A DNA stretch of 64,000 nt from Cephalotus follicularis (GCA_001972305.1 BDDD01000910.1:554192-618191); one strand, 5' to 3'; positions 31,532 through 46,189 are shown, counted from the stretch's first letter. Made by a program: numbers and translations. Notes: a model not told the origin generated them from the sequence alone.

Positions 31532-34500
31532 ACTGAATCATAGATATATCGATCCCATAATATCCACAATGTCACACATGTACAAAAAAGAAATGCAAAT
31601 AAAGCCCACCTTCAAAGCCGAAAGGACTTAACCCCAGTTTAGTATTGTTTTTGAATGATCAAAAACGTTTTTTTTAATTCAAAAACAATAATATTTAGTG
31701 TTTAGTAAAAACAAATTCAGCTAAATTTGAGTAAAAGCATTTTTGATTTGTACTTGTAAAAAAACACTTTTTTTACCGAACTTAAGTATATTGGTTGAGA
31801 AAATGCTTTTCGTGAGTCCATATTTTTGTGTATTTAATATAAGAGTTTGAGACTAACACATATTCATTGTTTTTTTTTCTTCATAAAAGTACTTTCAGTC
31901 GTTGAATTTACCAAACGTTTTCAGTTTTGTTAGAACACTTTTATTCATAATATTTTTATTCATGATACTTTTGTAAAACATAAAGCAGCACCAAACAAAA
32001 TATTAATGTCATGTATAAATGTACTATATAATCAATAAAAAATGTCTATTATGTACCAGAAGTTTATAACCTCATGATACGACTTTCTCAGCCATTAGGT
32101 AGCAAAGCAAATCAGATGGTTTTTTTAATTACTAAAAAGTCATTTTAGAGTTAGATGAGAGTGTCATTACTATTTTGCTTTTGTTGTTTAAAACTTGCAT
32201 GAAGAATGATCACGTCTCTAGTCATCTAGATGAACGATATGGGAACCCAAAAAGACGCAATTTTGACTCAAGCTAACAAATGGCCACAAAAGCTTATGGA
32301 TAAAGGGATTATACAATATTACTAGAGATCGAGCCTGATTATGATATATGAAGATATGGAATGATACGTGTCACTTCAATTGGTGTTCGTATAGCTCATA
32401 CAATATCGCAACATCCACAAAACTACTTTCTAGTTGTACCAACTACTCCCAACCAACATTTTATTTAGAAAGAAACGTGTCTTGAGTTAAAAATCATTGA
32501 TGTAATCCATCAATATATTATGGGTGTTTTTTTGTTTCAATTATCTTTCAACAATTTTGTAAATATGATTATCATATTAAAGATGTCTAAGTTTAGTTAC
32601 GATTATTTATTAACATTTCTGAGAATATGATTCTCATGCCTAAGTTTAGTTCACGGATTAATTTAAAATAGATGTATGTAAATGTGATTCTTATATAGTC
32701 AAAACATTATAAGGAATGAGATGCTTAAAAATATAATTTCACTCCCAAAATAAAAAAATAGAACCAAACACATTTTATAAATAAATAAAACATCTCGAAT
32801 AGCTCAAAGGTAAGGCCGAACTTGGGAAATCAATATGATAGATTGTAGTTTCCCACATAGATAGAATGTTCTTAAAAAAAAAAAATGCAATTGACTCAAT
32901 CCTAACATGGAGTAATACTTCTTACCCAGAAGATCACGATCATGTGAATTGTACGTGAATACACATATTATACTAATGTGATGTGAAATATCCTATGCAT
33001 GTGTTATATTGAGTCTATTAAAACCTCTTTAAGAAGCACATAAACCAACATCCATGAGGAGATGCCTTAGAAGGCATTATTGCCGAGGTTGGCAGCAGAA
33101 GCGGAGCATTAGGGTTGGTCAGGTTGGGGTATGGCTGGTCTTTTGAGTGTCCACATTGTTGCATGGAGTCGGTTTTAGCACATTAATAAAAGGGTTCCTT
33201 ATATCTTTCACGTTGTTGTTAAATCGGTTTCAGGTCGTGTTTGAATTTGAAATAATCATTCAAATAAGACTAAATATTTGATTGTTTTTAACCAACTTCG
33301 GATTAGTTCACTGAATGGTTAATGAGTCCAATCATGTTTGACAGATGTTGGTCCTGCTTTCTCATTTTATGAATAATAATAAAAGGCAAACATACGGATG
33401 GGGTTGTGGCTAAGTAGTCATTATAATAGATAAAATATACAAATTCATGTGTCAAATGAGTTTTTTCATTTAAAACACATATAGTATTCCTACGCTATAA
33501 ACGTAAGACAAAGAATAAATCATTTTCTTTTAAAAAAAAATTGTTGCTTTTGTAGGAATTTAAAAGTTGATCAACAATCTATTCTTTAACCAAATATTTG
33601 GGTCATCATATTGAAAAAAATTGCAAACTATATCTGTCAACTATTGAATAATCATTAATTAATGTAGTCCATTTTATTGATGACTATTTATCCACATTAT
33701 GGATAGAGTGTAATTTTAACCGGAATTTTTTTATCCCTATAAGGCATGTGGTAGATCATATGACAATTCTGGTTATGGAATTAATCCTAAGCTTGTAAAC
33801 TTTGTTATCGTCAAGGTTTGATGTTCTTTCTACAGCGTTGTCGGGTTCCATTCTTCGAAAGCTAATTTTTTTTTTATTATTGGTTCTCATGTTGTGATAT
33901 ATGAATTATTATATTTTAAATGGATAAACTATAATATTTACCTCGTATAATATAAAATAACACATGAGATTCAGCTCATATCTCCGGTGAGGATGCATTA
34001 CTGGACACTCACTCTTTTGATTTAACCGTTTGAAATTTGTACTGAGTCGATCCTCAATGATGCCTTCGATAGAGACGAGCTAAATCCTACAACATGAACC
34101 TCCAAATAGCATGCAATGCAATGCTTCAGATTATACAACTTCTGATAGGTCTCATTCAGAAAACTGCTTGAGAAAGTTGCAGAGGAAGGGGGTGGAGGGG
34201 GGTTAGTAGGAGACCTTATCCTCCAATTTGATTTTCGTCTTTGATTCCTGTTGATGCGAATGCTCCTAGGAACCTGAAACAACAGCTACACTATCACCTC
34301 GTCCCGAGTCTAGAGTATACGGTCTTTGGAGCCAGTACTGGGAGTCCTCTCATGGGCGTGCCTCTTTGTTGAAGGCTTAGATGGAAGCGGACATTGTTCA
34401 ATATTAAGATGTTTCACTAAGCCCAATTCGGCTAAAATGTTGGGCACAACCTCTTATCTAATCAAGACTATTGGGTAGTCCCTAAACCCAATTCGGAACA

Positions 34501-34920
34501 CATTGCATAGTCTCTGAACCCCCCTTTTGAGACACGTTGCGTAGGCTCTAAACTTATTCGAGACACGATACTTACAATTACCATGTTTTTCGTGAGGACA
34601 AATTTTGAAGATATCACACATTAGTTAGATAAAAATGTCATTTACCTTTTAAATATTTGGAGACTATTCCTCCCTATAATATAAGTAAAATTATGGTACA
34701 ATAAATGTGATTCCCCTATGCTATATGTTTTGGTGTGATCATTAAACCAACTTCATTTAATATTTGATCAAGATGCTTTACCCTAATAAAACGACAATTA
34801 GGCATGATAAAGCGAATAAAATGATGAGTGAAAGTAATCTCAAGTAACTCCTTTAAGCTAATTAGGAGAATACAACTTTTTTAGTATGGGAAGAAAAGAA
34901 TGCATGAATAATATATTTAT
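31532..34920. other. Intergenic region, AT-rich, with a probable MITE
   Basis: No gene recognised. Positions about 31640-31995 have ends TTTAGTATTGTTTTTGAAT and the complement of a sequence ending GCACCAAACAAAAT, with AAAAGCA/AGTACTTTT words. This is a common plan for small TIR elements, but the target duplication is unclear. Positions 34360-34570 repeat ACCCAATTCGGA/GAGACACG words in a loose direct-repeat pattern. The open frame on the minus strand at 34282-34022 is proline/serine-rich and not recognised. Confidence 0.45.
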
Positions 34921-34923
34921 GGC

Positions 34924-34932
34924 TATATATAT
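34924..34932 (+). promoter_or_regulatory. TATA box of the ATS3-like gene
   Basis: CTATATATATG lies about 60 bases upstream of the ATG at 34990, giving a short leader of roughly 30 bases. Confidence 0.55.
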
Positions 34933-34989
34933 GTTGACACATATATGAGACCCAGCTACTATGATGCTTGAGCTCGGAGAACAATAAAA

Positions 34990-36445
34990 ATGAGGAATTT
35001 CAAAGTGCTGGTCTTGTCATTTTGCATTTTTTTGCTTGCTTTACTTGCTGTAGGTGAAAGTCTTTCCCAGGCAAAGAAGGTAAATAACTAGTTTATGTCC
35101 CTATCTCTGCTTTTATTGCTTTAAATTTGACTCTATTGTTAGATTTAGATGGTTAGGTACGGATGTCCTTTCGAATTTATCCTCCTCCATTTTTATTTAT
35201 TTGAATTAAAATATCAAACTAAATATAAAGTTGGATAAATTAACACCATAAAAACTAACAAAAATGATAACTTTGTTGACTATTTTGATCAATTAACAAT
35301 GTTCACGTAACATTATCGTTTACGGACGTGGCCAAAAAAATAAAAAATAAAGTGATTGATTGTTGACAGAATCATATTATTTCTTTTAGTTTGAGATGTT
35401 ATAATTTATTTTTTAAATTCAATGTTTGCAGACATGAATGTCACGTCAGCATTATTTATAGTCACGTTGGCGTCGTTACAGTTTTTGTTAATTTGGAGTG
35501 TTAATTGATTCAAATCTATAAATTTGGTGTCTTAATTAAGCCAAATAGAAGTACATAGGGTATTTGGTTTACCTTAATCTTTTTTAAAAAAAACATATAA
35601 ACTACATATTTTTCCCTTCAAGTTCTAATATATTTCAATAATATCTCCTCAAGTTTTGATTTAGACAATTTTTTTTAATGATCAAAGTTTTATTACTTTG
35701 ACTTACCGTTATACTTGATTAGTTTGTTTAACACATTTATTCGGAAAATTTTTGAATATTCCCATAGTATCGAGTATTAAGTACATCTTCTATACAGATT
35801 TTGTCACGTGATCTGCTCAAAGACACGTGTTATAATCATGTGAAGAGAGAAAAATAAAAATAAAAAATCATTATCAATTTTAATTATGTGTTTAATTATT
35901 AATGGAAGAGGTATGACTCAGTACTACATAAGTACTTGAAATTTTCTCCATTTATTCTCTATATTTTTATGTCATTGTCTAAATTGAACCTTAGAAAGGG
36001 CATTCTCATATTTTGATAACACATGTATAGTTTGCCATCGCTAGAAAAATGTGGTAGTTGCAATTTGTATATATATTTGTCATAGTTTTTTATTGTTTTA
36101 TTTATTTATTTTTAAATTTGGTAAAGGGCCTGAGCTATAAAATTCTTCATGTATTTTAAAACTAAAGGGACTGTTTGGGGGGTGTTTGTGTTTTTTTGGT
36201 CAAATAGTTGTTATAGTTAATTTTTATGAAAATGACTGTTTAGTTAGCATAAGAATATTTTAAGAAGAAAAAAAATCATTAACCCAAAGGCCTAAAATTT
36301 AGAATCTTAATTCTAAAAGCTTCCACAACAACTACAAAGCATGTGACTTTTAACCATTTGGGCTTTGGCTTTTAATAAAAAAACTGAAGCCCAAAATTAC
36401 CAAACATATGGACTTCAACTTGCTGAAAATCTTGGGCTAAAAACT

Positions 36446-36535
<90 letters not shown>

Positions 36536-37401
36536 TGTGTGTGTGTTTATTTCTTTTATGTGAATAAGTGAATTTATAAATAGTGATATTTTTAAAAAAT
36601 AAAAAATGAGATTTTACCTCTTATTTGTGATCCTATTTACACACACTGAATATCTGTTCAAATTAATTATATATATATATATTATCAAAAAAAAAGAAAA
36701 GAAAGAAAAAGGTTGCTGGGCTTTTGGCCTCATGAGTCATCATTGAAATGGAAATATTTGTAGAAAAGTGCTTGCTCATCATAGATTTGAGAGCTGAATG
36801 TGCACTGTACCAATCTCATAGTTGCCATGGAATATCAGCTCTCTGCACTCAACAATATGTTCAACACCCACTAAATTAATGCTACCATATTATTTTTAAT
36901 GATTAAATAAATTGACCATCAAAATTAATCCCAAATTTGCAGGCAAACTGCACATATACTGTCACAATAGAAACAACATGCATTCAGGGTGCCTCAACCA
37001 CAAACCACGTAAGCCTAAGATTTGGTGACACAAAATCTAATGACATATTGGTGCCACATTTAACATCCAAGCACCTAAGACAATTGGACCCATTGCACCC
37101 AATGGTACTCGATGACATGCCTAGGAAACCATTTCAAGCTTGCATGGTGGATCAATTTCAGTTCAAAGGTGGATGTGTGGAGTCACCAGTTTGCTACATG
37201 TATCTTAAATTGGCCGGAGACGATGATTGGCGGCCTGGATTTTCGCAGATTCGGGTACTAGAGAGGTCTCATATGAGCTCCAAATATTTTTATTTTCGAC
37301 GATACTTGCCTAGGCATGTTTGGTATGGATATGATGTGTGTGATAGGGAGGTCACACCCTTTGGGATCAAGCACAAGAGGAAGGTGCTTGGAAAAACATA
37401 A
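34990..37401 (+). CDS. ATS3: Embryo-specific protein 3 (ATS3)-like PLAT-domain secreted protein
   Basis: Two exons, 34990-35079 and 36943-37401, joined at AAG/GCA in phase 0, give 182 aa. Residues 1-28 are a signal peptide (MRNFKVLVLSFCIFLLALLA..). The mature part begins with ANCTYTVTIETTC, continues through VSLRFGDTKSNDILVPHL, FQACMVDQFQFKGGCVESPV, CYMYLKLAGDDDWRPGFSQI and WYGYDVC. This cysteine and tryptophan pattern is that of the ATS3 family, a single PLAT/LH2 beta-sandwich domain in plant cell-wall or apoplastic proteins. The exact role is unknown; seed or stress expression is known for relatives. The intron of 1863 bp contains a TA/TG microsatellite. The C-terminal KHKRKVLGKT is basic. 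A TATA box precedes the ATG by about 60 bases. Complete, with no defects seen. Confidence 0.9.
36448..36546. repeat. (TA)n(TG)n compound microsatellite in the ATS3-like intron
   Basis: About 28 TA units are followed by about 15 TG units with one interruption. Such runs are highly length-variable. The frame reading through it codes for alternating Tyr-Ile and Cys-Val and is not a gene. Confidence 0.97.
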
Positions 37402-40400
37402 CCATGCGTATATATGACTTTTATATATCTATATATTTAAGTTAAAGAAAATTTTGGTCTCAATATTGGATTTATATTGTAAGTACTTAAAATCATAACA
37501 TTTTATTTTCACTAGTTAATGACACATTATATATTATATATATTTTAATGTTATTTATACGGTGTTAATAACATCTGTGTATTTATAGATAAAAAAGACG
37601 AGCGATACATATAGAGTGTACCTCGTTGGCTCATTATATGACTCCTACCTCATTTCTTAACGAAACATCAGACATTAGGGGTCCACACTAACATACTTCA
37701 CCAGTATATGATAAAAGGTGTGAATGTTGAAACAGTGTTTCTCTTAAATTTGCTTGTCGGATACTGTTATTCAATAAGCATGCATTTATTTGTCTACAAT
37801 TTTTTTTAAAAAAATAAAAATATTGTACACATACGGTAAACTAACTTTTTCGTTATTAGAAAAGATTGTTGAGTAAACACAATTTATGTAGACACAACTA
37901 ATAATTAGATCACACATTAGATAAAAATATGATAAATTATCATAAATTATTGATATAAACTCTTATCATTGATTATGTCTATATCTATTTAAAAGAATTT
38001 CGTTACTAGTTTCATGGTGAATTATGTAGTGTAACCTTTTCAATTATTACCCTTTTACATGAATTCAATTGAAGTTTATATTTGTACACACATAATTTTG
38101 TGGATTGAGATAGCCCCTGTCTCCATTTTTTATGAACCGGACATTCTTCAGTATCAAGTTGAATGATTGGCATCTAATTTGAGTTCAAGGATTCATTTGT
38201 ACTTAATTTTCACTAAAATAATATAGACAATTATCAATAATATTATGTGGATAAAAATGAGTTAATTAAGGCTGCATATGTAGCAATGAGATTTTGTGTA
38301 GGAGAGAAGCTAAATCCATATTTTTGTATCCCACTTATGACCTTTTGCAAGGAATTCAAATGAGGATTGGGTTTACCTTTTAATTCCCTTTTGGTTAATG
38401 GAAGCTAACCCCAAAGTTAAGGCCTTGATACCCTTCGCTCAATGGTTTGAGTTTGCGTACTTGTAGACCCAATGTCTAACCTAAAACATGTTTATGAAGA
38501 ACTTCTCAAGTATTTAAAGTGTAGGTTATCTTTTTATCAAACCAATGTAATATATTTTAACATTAGTTATTACGTAGAACGTTGAGTTTTGAGTTGTGAA
38601 GTAGGTTTGTGGAACCCAAATCCTTTACAGTATAGCGCTGCAGATGATCTCATTTTGGATTTGTGAGTAGACTTGATTGTGATTAAAGATTTTATAGTAG
38701 TGTTTTGTGAGGTGATTTGTAAGCTCAAGTGTAATTAGAAACTGCATATTATCTTTGTTAGAAAAAGAGGTTTGAATCTAATTTTTAAGACTCAATGTCC
38801 AAACTTTAAAAATGCTTGAAGTAATATAAATATTGGACACAACATTCATTAACAAAGAATGATGTAACATTCGTTAATGAACGACATATAGATGATGATG
38901 TACACATATTACGACATATGACCTACATTAATAAATGTCACATCATTTGTGATACAAATTCAGGACAAAAATTCAGAACGTATAACATTACTCTTGATTC
39001 TATGTTAATTTGTTTCATTAATTCATTGGTTTTGCTTTGGTTTTAGGTTGTATATTCTATGTAAAATTAAATTGATGTATGGCTCGATTAATATGAATTG
39101 TTGTTTATTGTGTTATTGATTAGTTGCTCGGTGATCGTGGTTATATTGTTTAATTGTATTGATGTTGATATTAATATTAATAATTTCCACTTAATTGACA
39201 CAAAAAAATAAAATATTATTATTGTTGTGCAAATATTTCGCAAGATATATTTTTCGTAATTGAGGCTAATGTTCCAATGTTTTATTGACATGTAGATCTC
39301 ATAAGTAGGAAAAATTCTTGTACAAACCGAGTTTATCATAAACTAGATTATAAAGACATGAACAATAAAAGTGAAAATTTCATTTTTTTTTATGTTTCGT
39401 TCTTGTTTCGATTATCGATAGGGGTGTTGCTCCAATTAAATACAACATTTTTCCCTAACATAAAATCATAACAATAGAGTTGTTCTTTGATGAATTGTGA
39501 TCATCTCTAGTATTAGATAAGATCACAACAGTAAAAAGCAAATTATCAATAACGCGAAGGTAAAATGTACAATTTTCTCCCTGAATTTATACTAAATAAG
39601 CAATTTTACTCATGAATTTTAAATTGGTTGATTTAAGAAACCAAAAATTAAAAATTGAAACAATTGACCATTTTCGTAATCTTTTTTTACTTCAGTAATT
39701 AACATTAGGTGTTTCGTGTGTGGAGGGGGTTAATTGCTTAATTTTCGGTTCTTTAAATCAACCAATTTAAATTTTATCATGACACAAATTATACCTTTTG
39801 CCTAACGAAAAATTAAAATTAGCACGAAATACAAATTAAACAATACACTAAAAGCGCACACACTTGTTTCATGGTGTTACATAATAATAAAATAATATTT
39901 AATTTTAAAAAATGAGTTATCTAAAAGAAACATAAGGAAACAAAATATTCCTAGCTATATAGTACTCTTTGATGACTTACTCATAAATTATACACGAAAT
40001 GGTAAGCATGTAAGAAACCATAAATATTGGAGTGGCTATGACAACATATAATTATTCATGTTTTGACAAATTAGATACCGACATATTAATGATCACACAA
40101 ATTTACTTCTTGTGGGCAATAATATAATAACGTACAAAGTGGTCTGTCCCTTTCTATCAGCGAAGTCACTCCCTGTCTTCTTGTCTCCGCCCATTTATAT
40201 GCCCTTGTATAATTTTTTCTTTTTTAGTTAGTCAAACAAATAATAAACCCAATTATACATATGTTTTATTATGTTTTTTTTTTTTGGTAATAGATAATCT
40301 GATTTAAATCTCAATCACTTTATCGATATACGTCTTGGATCTAATTCCCAATATGTGTTACCTCTATACTGATAGTCAAAACAATCTAATAGATAAGAGG

Positions 40401-42181
40401 GGCAATTACTCGTGTCAATTTGAAAAAAAAATTATAGCAACATACCTCCCATTAGTTTTATATTTATTTTTTTGTCATTTGTAATTTTTTTTTTGTTAAT
40501 AATAAGATAGTATTACTCTTGTTAATTTTTTTTTTGATTTCGTTTGTGTTCACACTCCACGTTTTGGAGAAACAGACCTTTAATTTTATGATGATAAATA
40601 TTTAAAGTTAAGACCTCGTAACTAAAGATTCTAAGTATTATAATATGAAACACCCGTTAGGATTAAAAAATCAAATATATGATAGGGATCAACGAGGGGT
40701 GACCCATCTTCTATCAATAGATACCTCAATTATAGCATTTAATGAATGCCAATTATCTCTTATCACAATGTTAAAACTACGATGATAGATATATAGTACC
40801 CTACGATATTGACCCCTTACCCATGTGGCTTTTGCTAATTAACCTTTAAGGGGATTCAATTTACGTAAATAATCTGTTTCGTTTAATTGTTTCTTCTTTA
40901 TTTTTTTTTAATAATGTTAGAAAAAATATAATAAGACTAACTACGTTTCTAAAAATATTTGATTTTTGTACCTCAAATAAAAAAAAAAATACCATCAGGT
41001 TACAAGGCCAACAACAGTTTAATTGTTATCTTATTTTACTGTTTTGTTTGATATATTAAATGATAATTTCTGGGTAGAACGGTAAAAATCAAAGATTTAT
41101 GAGAATAATTAAGTGGATGAATTTGAAACAATATAGTATTTATAAGGGTACAATATTTAAAACTACATAGGGTCTGCGAAATTGAATGATGTTGGTTGCC
41201 ATGTTTCAAAATTGGTTCTGCAAAAGCATATATCAGTAATTAGTATAGTCACGTAATTACGTCAGCATGCAATTGTGCATCATTCAAATTTCAACATCAT
41301 ATGACGATGAGTCATAAATATGTTGTTCATGTGTAGTGAATTATTTCTTCGACTAGTCAATCTATGATATACACCATTTAAGGTCTTGTGGGTTGATGCA
41401 TGTACAACTTTTAACCAAAGTTTCTTCTATGCTTTTGGATACTAGCTACCTCCACCACCACATTTATAAAATTTTATATAGATTGATTTTTGGTTTTAGC
41501 TAGCTAGGAGTTGTACTAGCTACATATAGCTAGACGCCATTGATAGCTTATATTGAACTCCTAGTTAACACCATTTCCAATTGATATTGAACCAATTTTA
41601 CCCTTCTTGTATTGTATTAATGTAATTTAGCTCTTCTCTTGCTAAAATATGCCAATTTCATCTTAGTTGTACTTTTGATAGATATATTAAATTTATTTGG
41701 GATCAATAAGTAACCTCACAATGAATAGCGTCTTGTAAATTTTTTCTTAGGTTAAACATAACCAATGTAAATATAATCAATAATAAAAATACATATCATG
41801 TCATACTCTGACAAATTATAACAAACTAATGATATAACCGATTATTATTAATTATGTCTATATAAACTGTGTCTATCCAAAAAAATTTTGCTGTCATGTT
41901 TCTAAAAGAGGTGAAGGGTGCTTTCTTTAATTAATAAAATTGTATGGAAAAACTCTGTATATTCAATCACTGCAATTTTTCTATCATATTCTTCCATTGT
42001 AGTTTTCCCTAATATTGTTGGCTACACATGTCTGAAAGATATAAACTGCATTTTCATTTTGTATAACAATATTTGTCAATGTCATCAATCTTAATTTTAT
42101 CACCAATTTTTATTTTACGATGTTAAGATGTGAATCTACGTCGAAAAGATTAAGTGAGCTTGTTCAATATATATACTTTAG
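37402..42181. other. Intergenic AT-rich region with a fold-back MITE
   Basis: No gene recognised in 4.8 kb. Positions about 39555-39800 form a fold-back element. The left arm AATTTTAAATTGGTTGATTT with AAGAAACC is answered on the right by the complement of AAATTTAAATTGGTTGATTT with AAGAACCG. The outer ends match GC(G/A)A(A)AGGTA(A/T)AAT. The rest is T-rich and A-rich sequence with stretches of oligo(T); I saw nothing coding. Confidence 0.5.
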
Positions 42182-45100
42182 AGATATGTTGAGTTTTGAT
42201 TTGTATTATTTACTAGGCTTTTAAGTAGTTATGTTAGGTTGGGTCCAATACATATAATGTTAAGTAGTTAGTGCTGATAGCTAGTTGTTAACTGTGAAAC
42301 AGAAAGTAATTATGACATAAGAGCTGACAGAATTGTGGTGATGATCTAATTGTTGACCGATAAAGAATAAAAGATTTCTCTTTGTGAATTCTCCATTGAC
42401 ATAGGTCAATTTGGACCGGACCACGTAATTCTTTGTGTTAATCTTGTTTGTGTTTTTTATTTATTATTGTTCGTATGTATTTTCTTCTGGTCAATTCGCT
42501 CAAAACCGGGGAAGACCAATATTCCCAACAAGTGATATCAAAACGTAGGTTGATTGATCAAAGCACGAGATTGTGGAGGATAGACTGGAGACACAGAAAT
42601 AAAAAAAAATCAAAATAGAAGAACAAAGCAGCTGCTAACATCAGTGTCAACGACTGTTGATGTCAGCACACCATTATGATTGAAGCTCTACCAGTTCTAA
42701 AGGTCGTTATCATCAACAGAAGGCATCGACGTGATCAGGGAGACCGATTGTTCTACCCTGCCATCGCCTTTGTCTGTTATGGTCGGGGGAAAGAGGACGT
42801 GCAGCCAGAAGGATCGTAGCTTGGAGGCTCAGATCTTGTCGATCAGGACCATGTTAGAGGAAGTCAAGACCACCGGTGTGATCACCGTTCGCTAATGGTC
42901 CCAACTCTGCCAGTCCAGTCGCTGTACTTCGTCGGAGGAAAGCTTACATGCCACACATGCATTGACCATGCATGGGCGTTGACTGCAGCGTAGGGGAAGA
43001 AAAAATGAAAAAAAAAACTTTTTTTGAACGACTGTATTGCTTGGTTTTTTTATCGTGATATTTTGGGTTATTGGAGTCAGATTTGGATGGTTAAAGAGTC
43101 AATCTTAAGATTTTTGAATGTTTCGGACACATTGAAACGGCCAGATTAGTGAGATTTGGCTCAGATTATGTAATTTCTACCAGTTAGTATGTTTAGGCTC
43201 GATTTGGATAATCAAGAACAATTCGTGAGTGGAATTAAAGTTGATCAGGGCAAAAAGAGCATATGAGAAGGACTAAGGGAAGAGGTAGAGCACATTAGAT
43301 GGTAGGGAAGGGTATGAGTTTCCCCATGGCACCTTTTAATGGACATAATGACTTCATGTTATGGCAATAACGGGTGAATAATATCTTGACGCGAGAAGGA
43401 CTGATTAAAGCTCTCAAGATGCCAACAGAGAAGTCAAAAAAGTTGACTGATGAGGCATGACAGGATATGCGGGGTTTTGCATGCAATACAATTCAACTCT
43501 ATCTTGCGGATAACACATTGTGAGAGATCATTAATGTTAGATTAAGGGTGTCCCTGCAAGCAACGAGGTGACTGTTAGAGATAAAGTCTTGCAAGTCAGT
43601 GCCGAACTTGTATTTACTTTATCTTATATATAACTATTCATATTCAATAGAGATGTCTATATTTTATCATCGGCTATGAGTTCATTATTTTAATACATGT
43701 TTATTTAATAATAAATGAATGTTCTGGAATAAGGTTAGAGAACCAAGTTCATGATAAGATCATGATGTGAGAGTTGGAATCTCGGTATACTTTATTTTGA
43801 ATATTCCGGGGTATAGGATTGACACTCAGGGCATGATCAATCCGGATAAACCATCACGTACTATCAGATTGGTAAGCAGAGAGTGACTGATCTCACACTC
43901 ACTCATTGGTTGATACTATGACAACTACGTGGGTGCTCATTGACTGATTAACGAGTTCACTGAAGATGACTAGAAAATAGGATGTCTGTATGGAGTTTTA
44001 CGTACATGTCAGACAGAATTCTAGTTTTACAGTATTGTAAGTGGTCCTTAGACATGAGTCGTCATTGGATGTCTTGTGCATAGGGTACTGTGTTTTGATG
44101 GTGCTTAAATACATATTCAATGAAATGTATACATGCATTAGTTGGATATAATATGCTTATATATGGAGACGTGTGAACGGACAATAATGAACTCATTGCT
44201 TCCAGTAGAGGAAGATTATGTTCAAGATGATTTTCGTTAGCAATTTAGTGTCTGGACAGGCTAGCCATGATATCAAGTGTATGACATCGTTGGTAAAATA
44301 TTAGAGGGGCACCTCTAATATTATTTAAAGCTAACAAAAGATAATCGCATAGCTAAAGATTAAGTTATTAGGGTCTGACATAATCCGTACCCTATATTTA
44401 ATCAGAGCATTGTCAGTGCGCATGTACCTGTAAATCGTGGTTCACAGATAATTCATATTACCTGGGGGTCGTTATGCATTACTAGATGTCGATGTCGACC
44501 TGTAGGATGCCTGAGATTAAATTGATAATTAAACTTGGAAGAAAAGAATTAAAAGAGTTTTAATTTGAAAAGTCCGAGAGGGTGTTTTCCTTTTTATGTG
44601 ATAATAAATACCTAATCGGATAATCGTAGGTTTCACGATTTAATCCTACGGTCCATAGGGTCACACACACTACAAACTGATATTTTCAACACTGTATGAG
44701 AGAAAAATAAATAAGATATTATTTTCTAATTACATTTAATGAGATTAAATGACCTTAATGATGATTAAGGAAAGTAAATAGTTATCTTTGAAAAGGAAGA
44801 CTATTTATGCTAAGTAGGATACTTAGCTAAAATAGGAGATTGAGAGATTGATGTTAACACATTTTGTCTAGCAGCAAAATAAATAACACACGTCTTCTCT
44901 CCAACTCTCCCAAACAAAAGAAAAACGCAGTAACTTGCAAAGAAACGGAGAAGGCTTGAAAGAAGCCTTGTGTTGGAGATTAGAAGTTTGGTGTGGATAC
45001 CTTGAAGGCCTGCCTATATTGGAGGCTAGACCTGTGCCAATCAAGCAAGAAGACTGCCATCTTGGAAGCAAGAACCCGTGATCATCAAGGAAGGAGCTGC

Positions 45101-46189
45101 TACATTTTGTAAGTTATTTCCGCCCGCTCCTCCTTATTTAATCTTTGTTTTTTTGACTGTATATATGTGCTCAATGATCATGGACTAAACTCTATGGTTT
45201 GTTGATAATGAGATGATAACGGATTGTTTTAGGTTTCAAGCATCTAAATTTTTAATTAGTTGTTTGCTCACCATAAGGTTCCAACGAAATGGTATCAGAG
45301 CGGGTTTGATGCAATATGTACAGTCGGGATTATTCAGACTTGTAGGGAGCATTGGAAAACTGTTGAAGGTGGAGGCATGAGATTTACAAAAGGAGCATTG
45401 GTGATAATGCAGGGGAGGATGATTGGAAAACTGTAAAGACTTGTAGGGATTATTTAGATAGATGGACCTTCTGTTAGATCCTAGTTGAGTGCAACAGTTG
45501 AGAGATGAGGATATGAGTAGATCGAAGGAGAAACGAGTGACGTTCGCTTCTAATATTAAGTGTGACATTGTTCTCTCTGATCGTGAGGAAGAGGTTGAGC
45601 CACATCGCGACATTGAGTTGAGACGCCCCAGGCTAGGGCATGTACACCCTAAGTGGGGATGTGGGGTCATGGTGGATCGAGCATGAAAAAAATACAGAGA
45701 CATGAACGAGAATTGAAGACAACTAGTTATACTTCAGGATGAGTGGCAAAAAGAATTCAAGTAATATGGTGGAGATTGTTTGGTTCCGTCTTGTATTCTA
45801 TTTACTGAGATTTTAAGTAGTTGGGTCAGGTTGAGTCCAATACATGTAATGCTAACTAGTAGTTTATGATTAAGGTTTAGGTTTTCTTATATATATTATA
45901 TGTGTGATTGAAATTCTAGTGTTGAGAGCTAGTTGTTAAGGTAGCTGTGAAACAAGCAATGCCTAAGACATAAGAGCTAAGAACTGAGAGAATTGTGGTG
46001 AGGATCTAAATCTTGACTGATAAAGAATAAAAGATCTCATTGTGTGGAATCTTAGTGGATGCAAGTCAATTTGGATCGAACCACGTAATTTTGTGTGTTC
46101 TTGTTTGTTATTTTTTATTATTGTTCGTGTGTGTTTTCTTCGAGTTAATTCTGGCAAGATCAGGAAAGACCGTTATTTTCAACAAGATA
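42182..46189 (+). mobile_element. Degraded Ty1/copia LTR retrotransposon with paired LTRs and a nested LTR-like segment
   Basis: The element runs 42187-46184 (about 4.0 kb) with a perfect 5-bp duplication AGATA at 42182-42186 and 46185-46189. The 5' LTR is 42187-42530 (344 bp), starting TGTTGAGTTTTG and ending TTCCCAACA. The 3' LTR is 45777-46184 (408 bp). The LTRs are clearly related but diverged and differ in length, so the insertion is old. A primer-binding-like sequence follows the 5' LTR. A gag-like remnant lies near 43260-43530, with the PFNGHNDFML and LTREGLIKALKMP pattern of copia gag. Pol is absent or unrecognisable and the element is broken in several places. From 43573 to about 45286 a segment starting TGTTAGAGATAAAG stands in front of a sharp TGGTATCAGAGC initiator-tRNA primer-binding site (45290-45301). 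It looks like an LTR of a second copia element nested in the first. Confidence 0.85.
43573..45301 (+). mobile_element. Nested copia-type LTR plus primer-binding site
   Basis: The segment starts TGTTAGAGATAAAGTC, ends near TTCCAACG and is followed by TGGTATCAGAGC, the complement of the 3' end of initiator methionine tRNA. That pattern marks the border of a 5' LTR. At about 1.7 kb it would be a long LTR. Only a few hundred bases of internal-like sequence follow before the outer 3' LTR. A target duplication was not found, so the left border is uncertain. Incomplete and old. Confidence 0.5.

Noticed and set aside
36365-36571. 68-codon frame with a Tyr-Ile and Cys-Val repeat
   Set aside because: It is translated TA/TG microsatellite within an intron.
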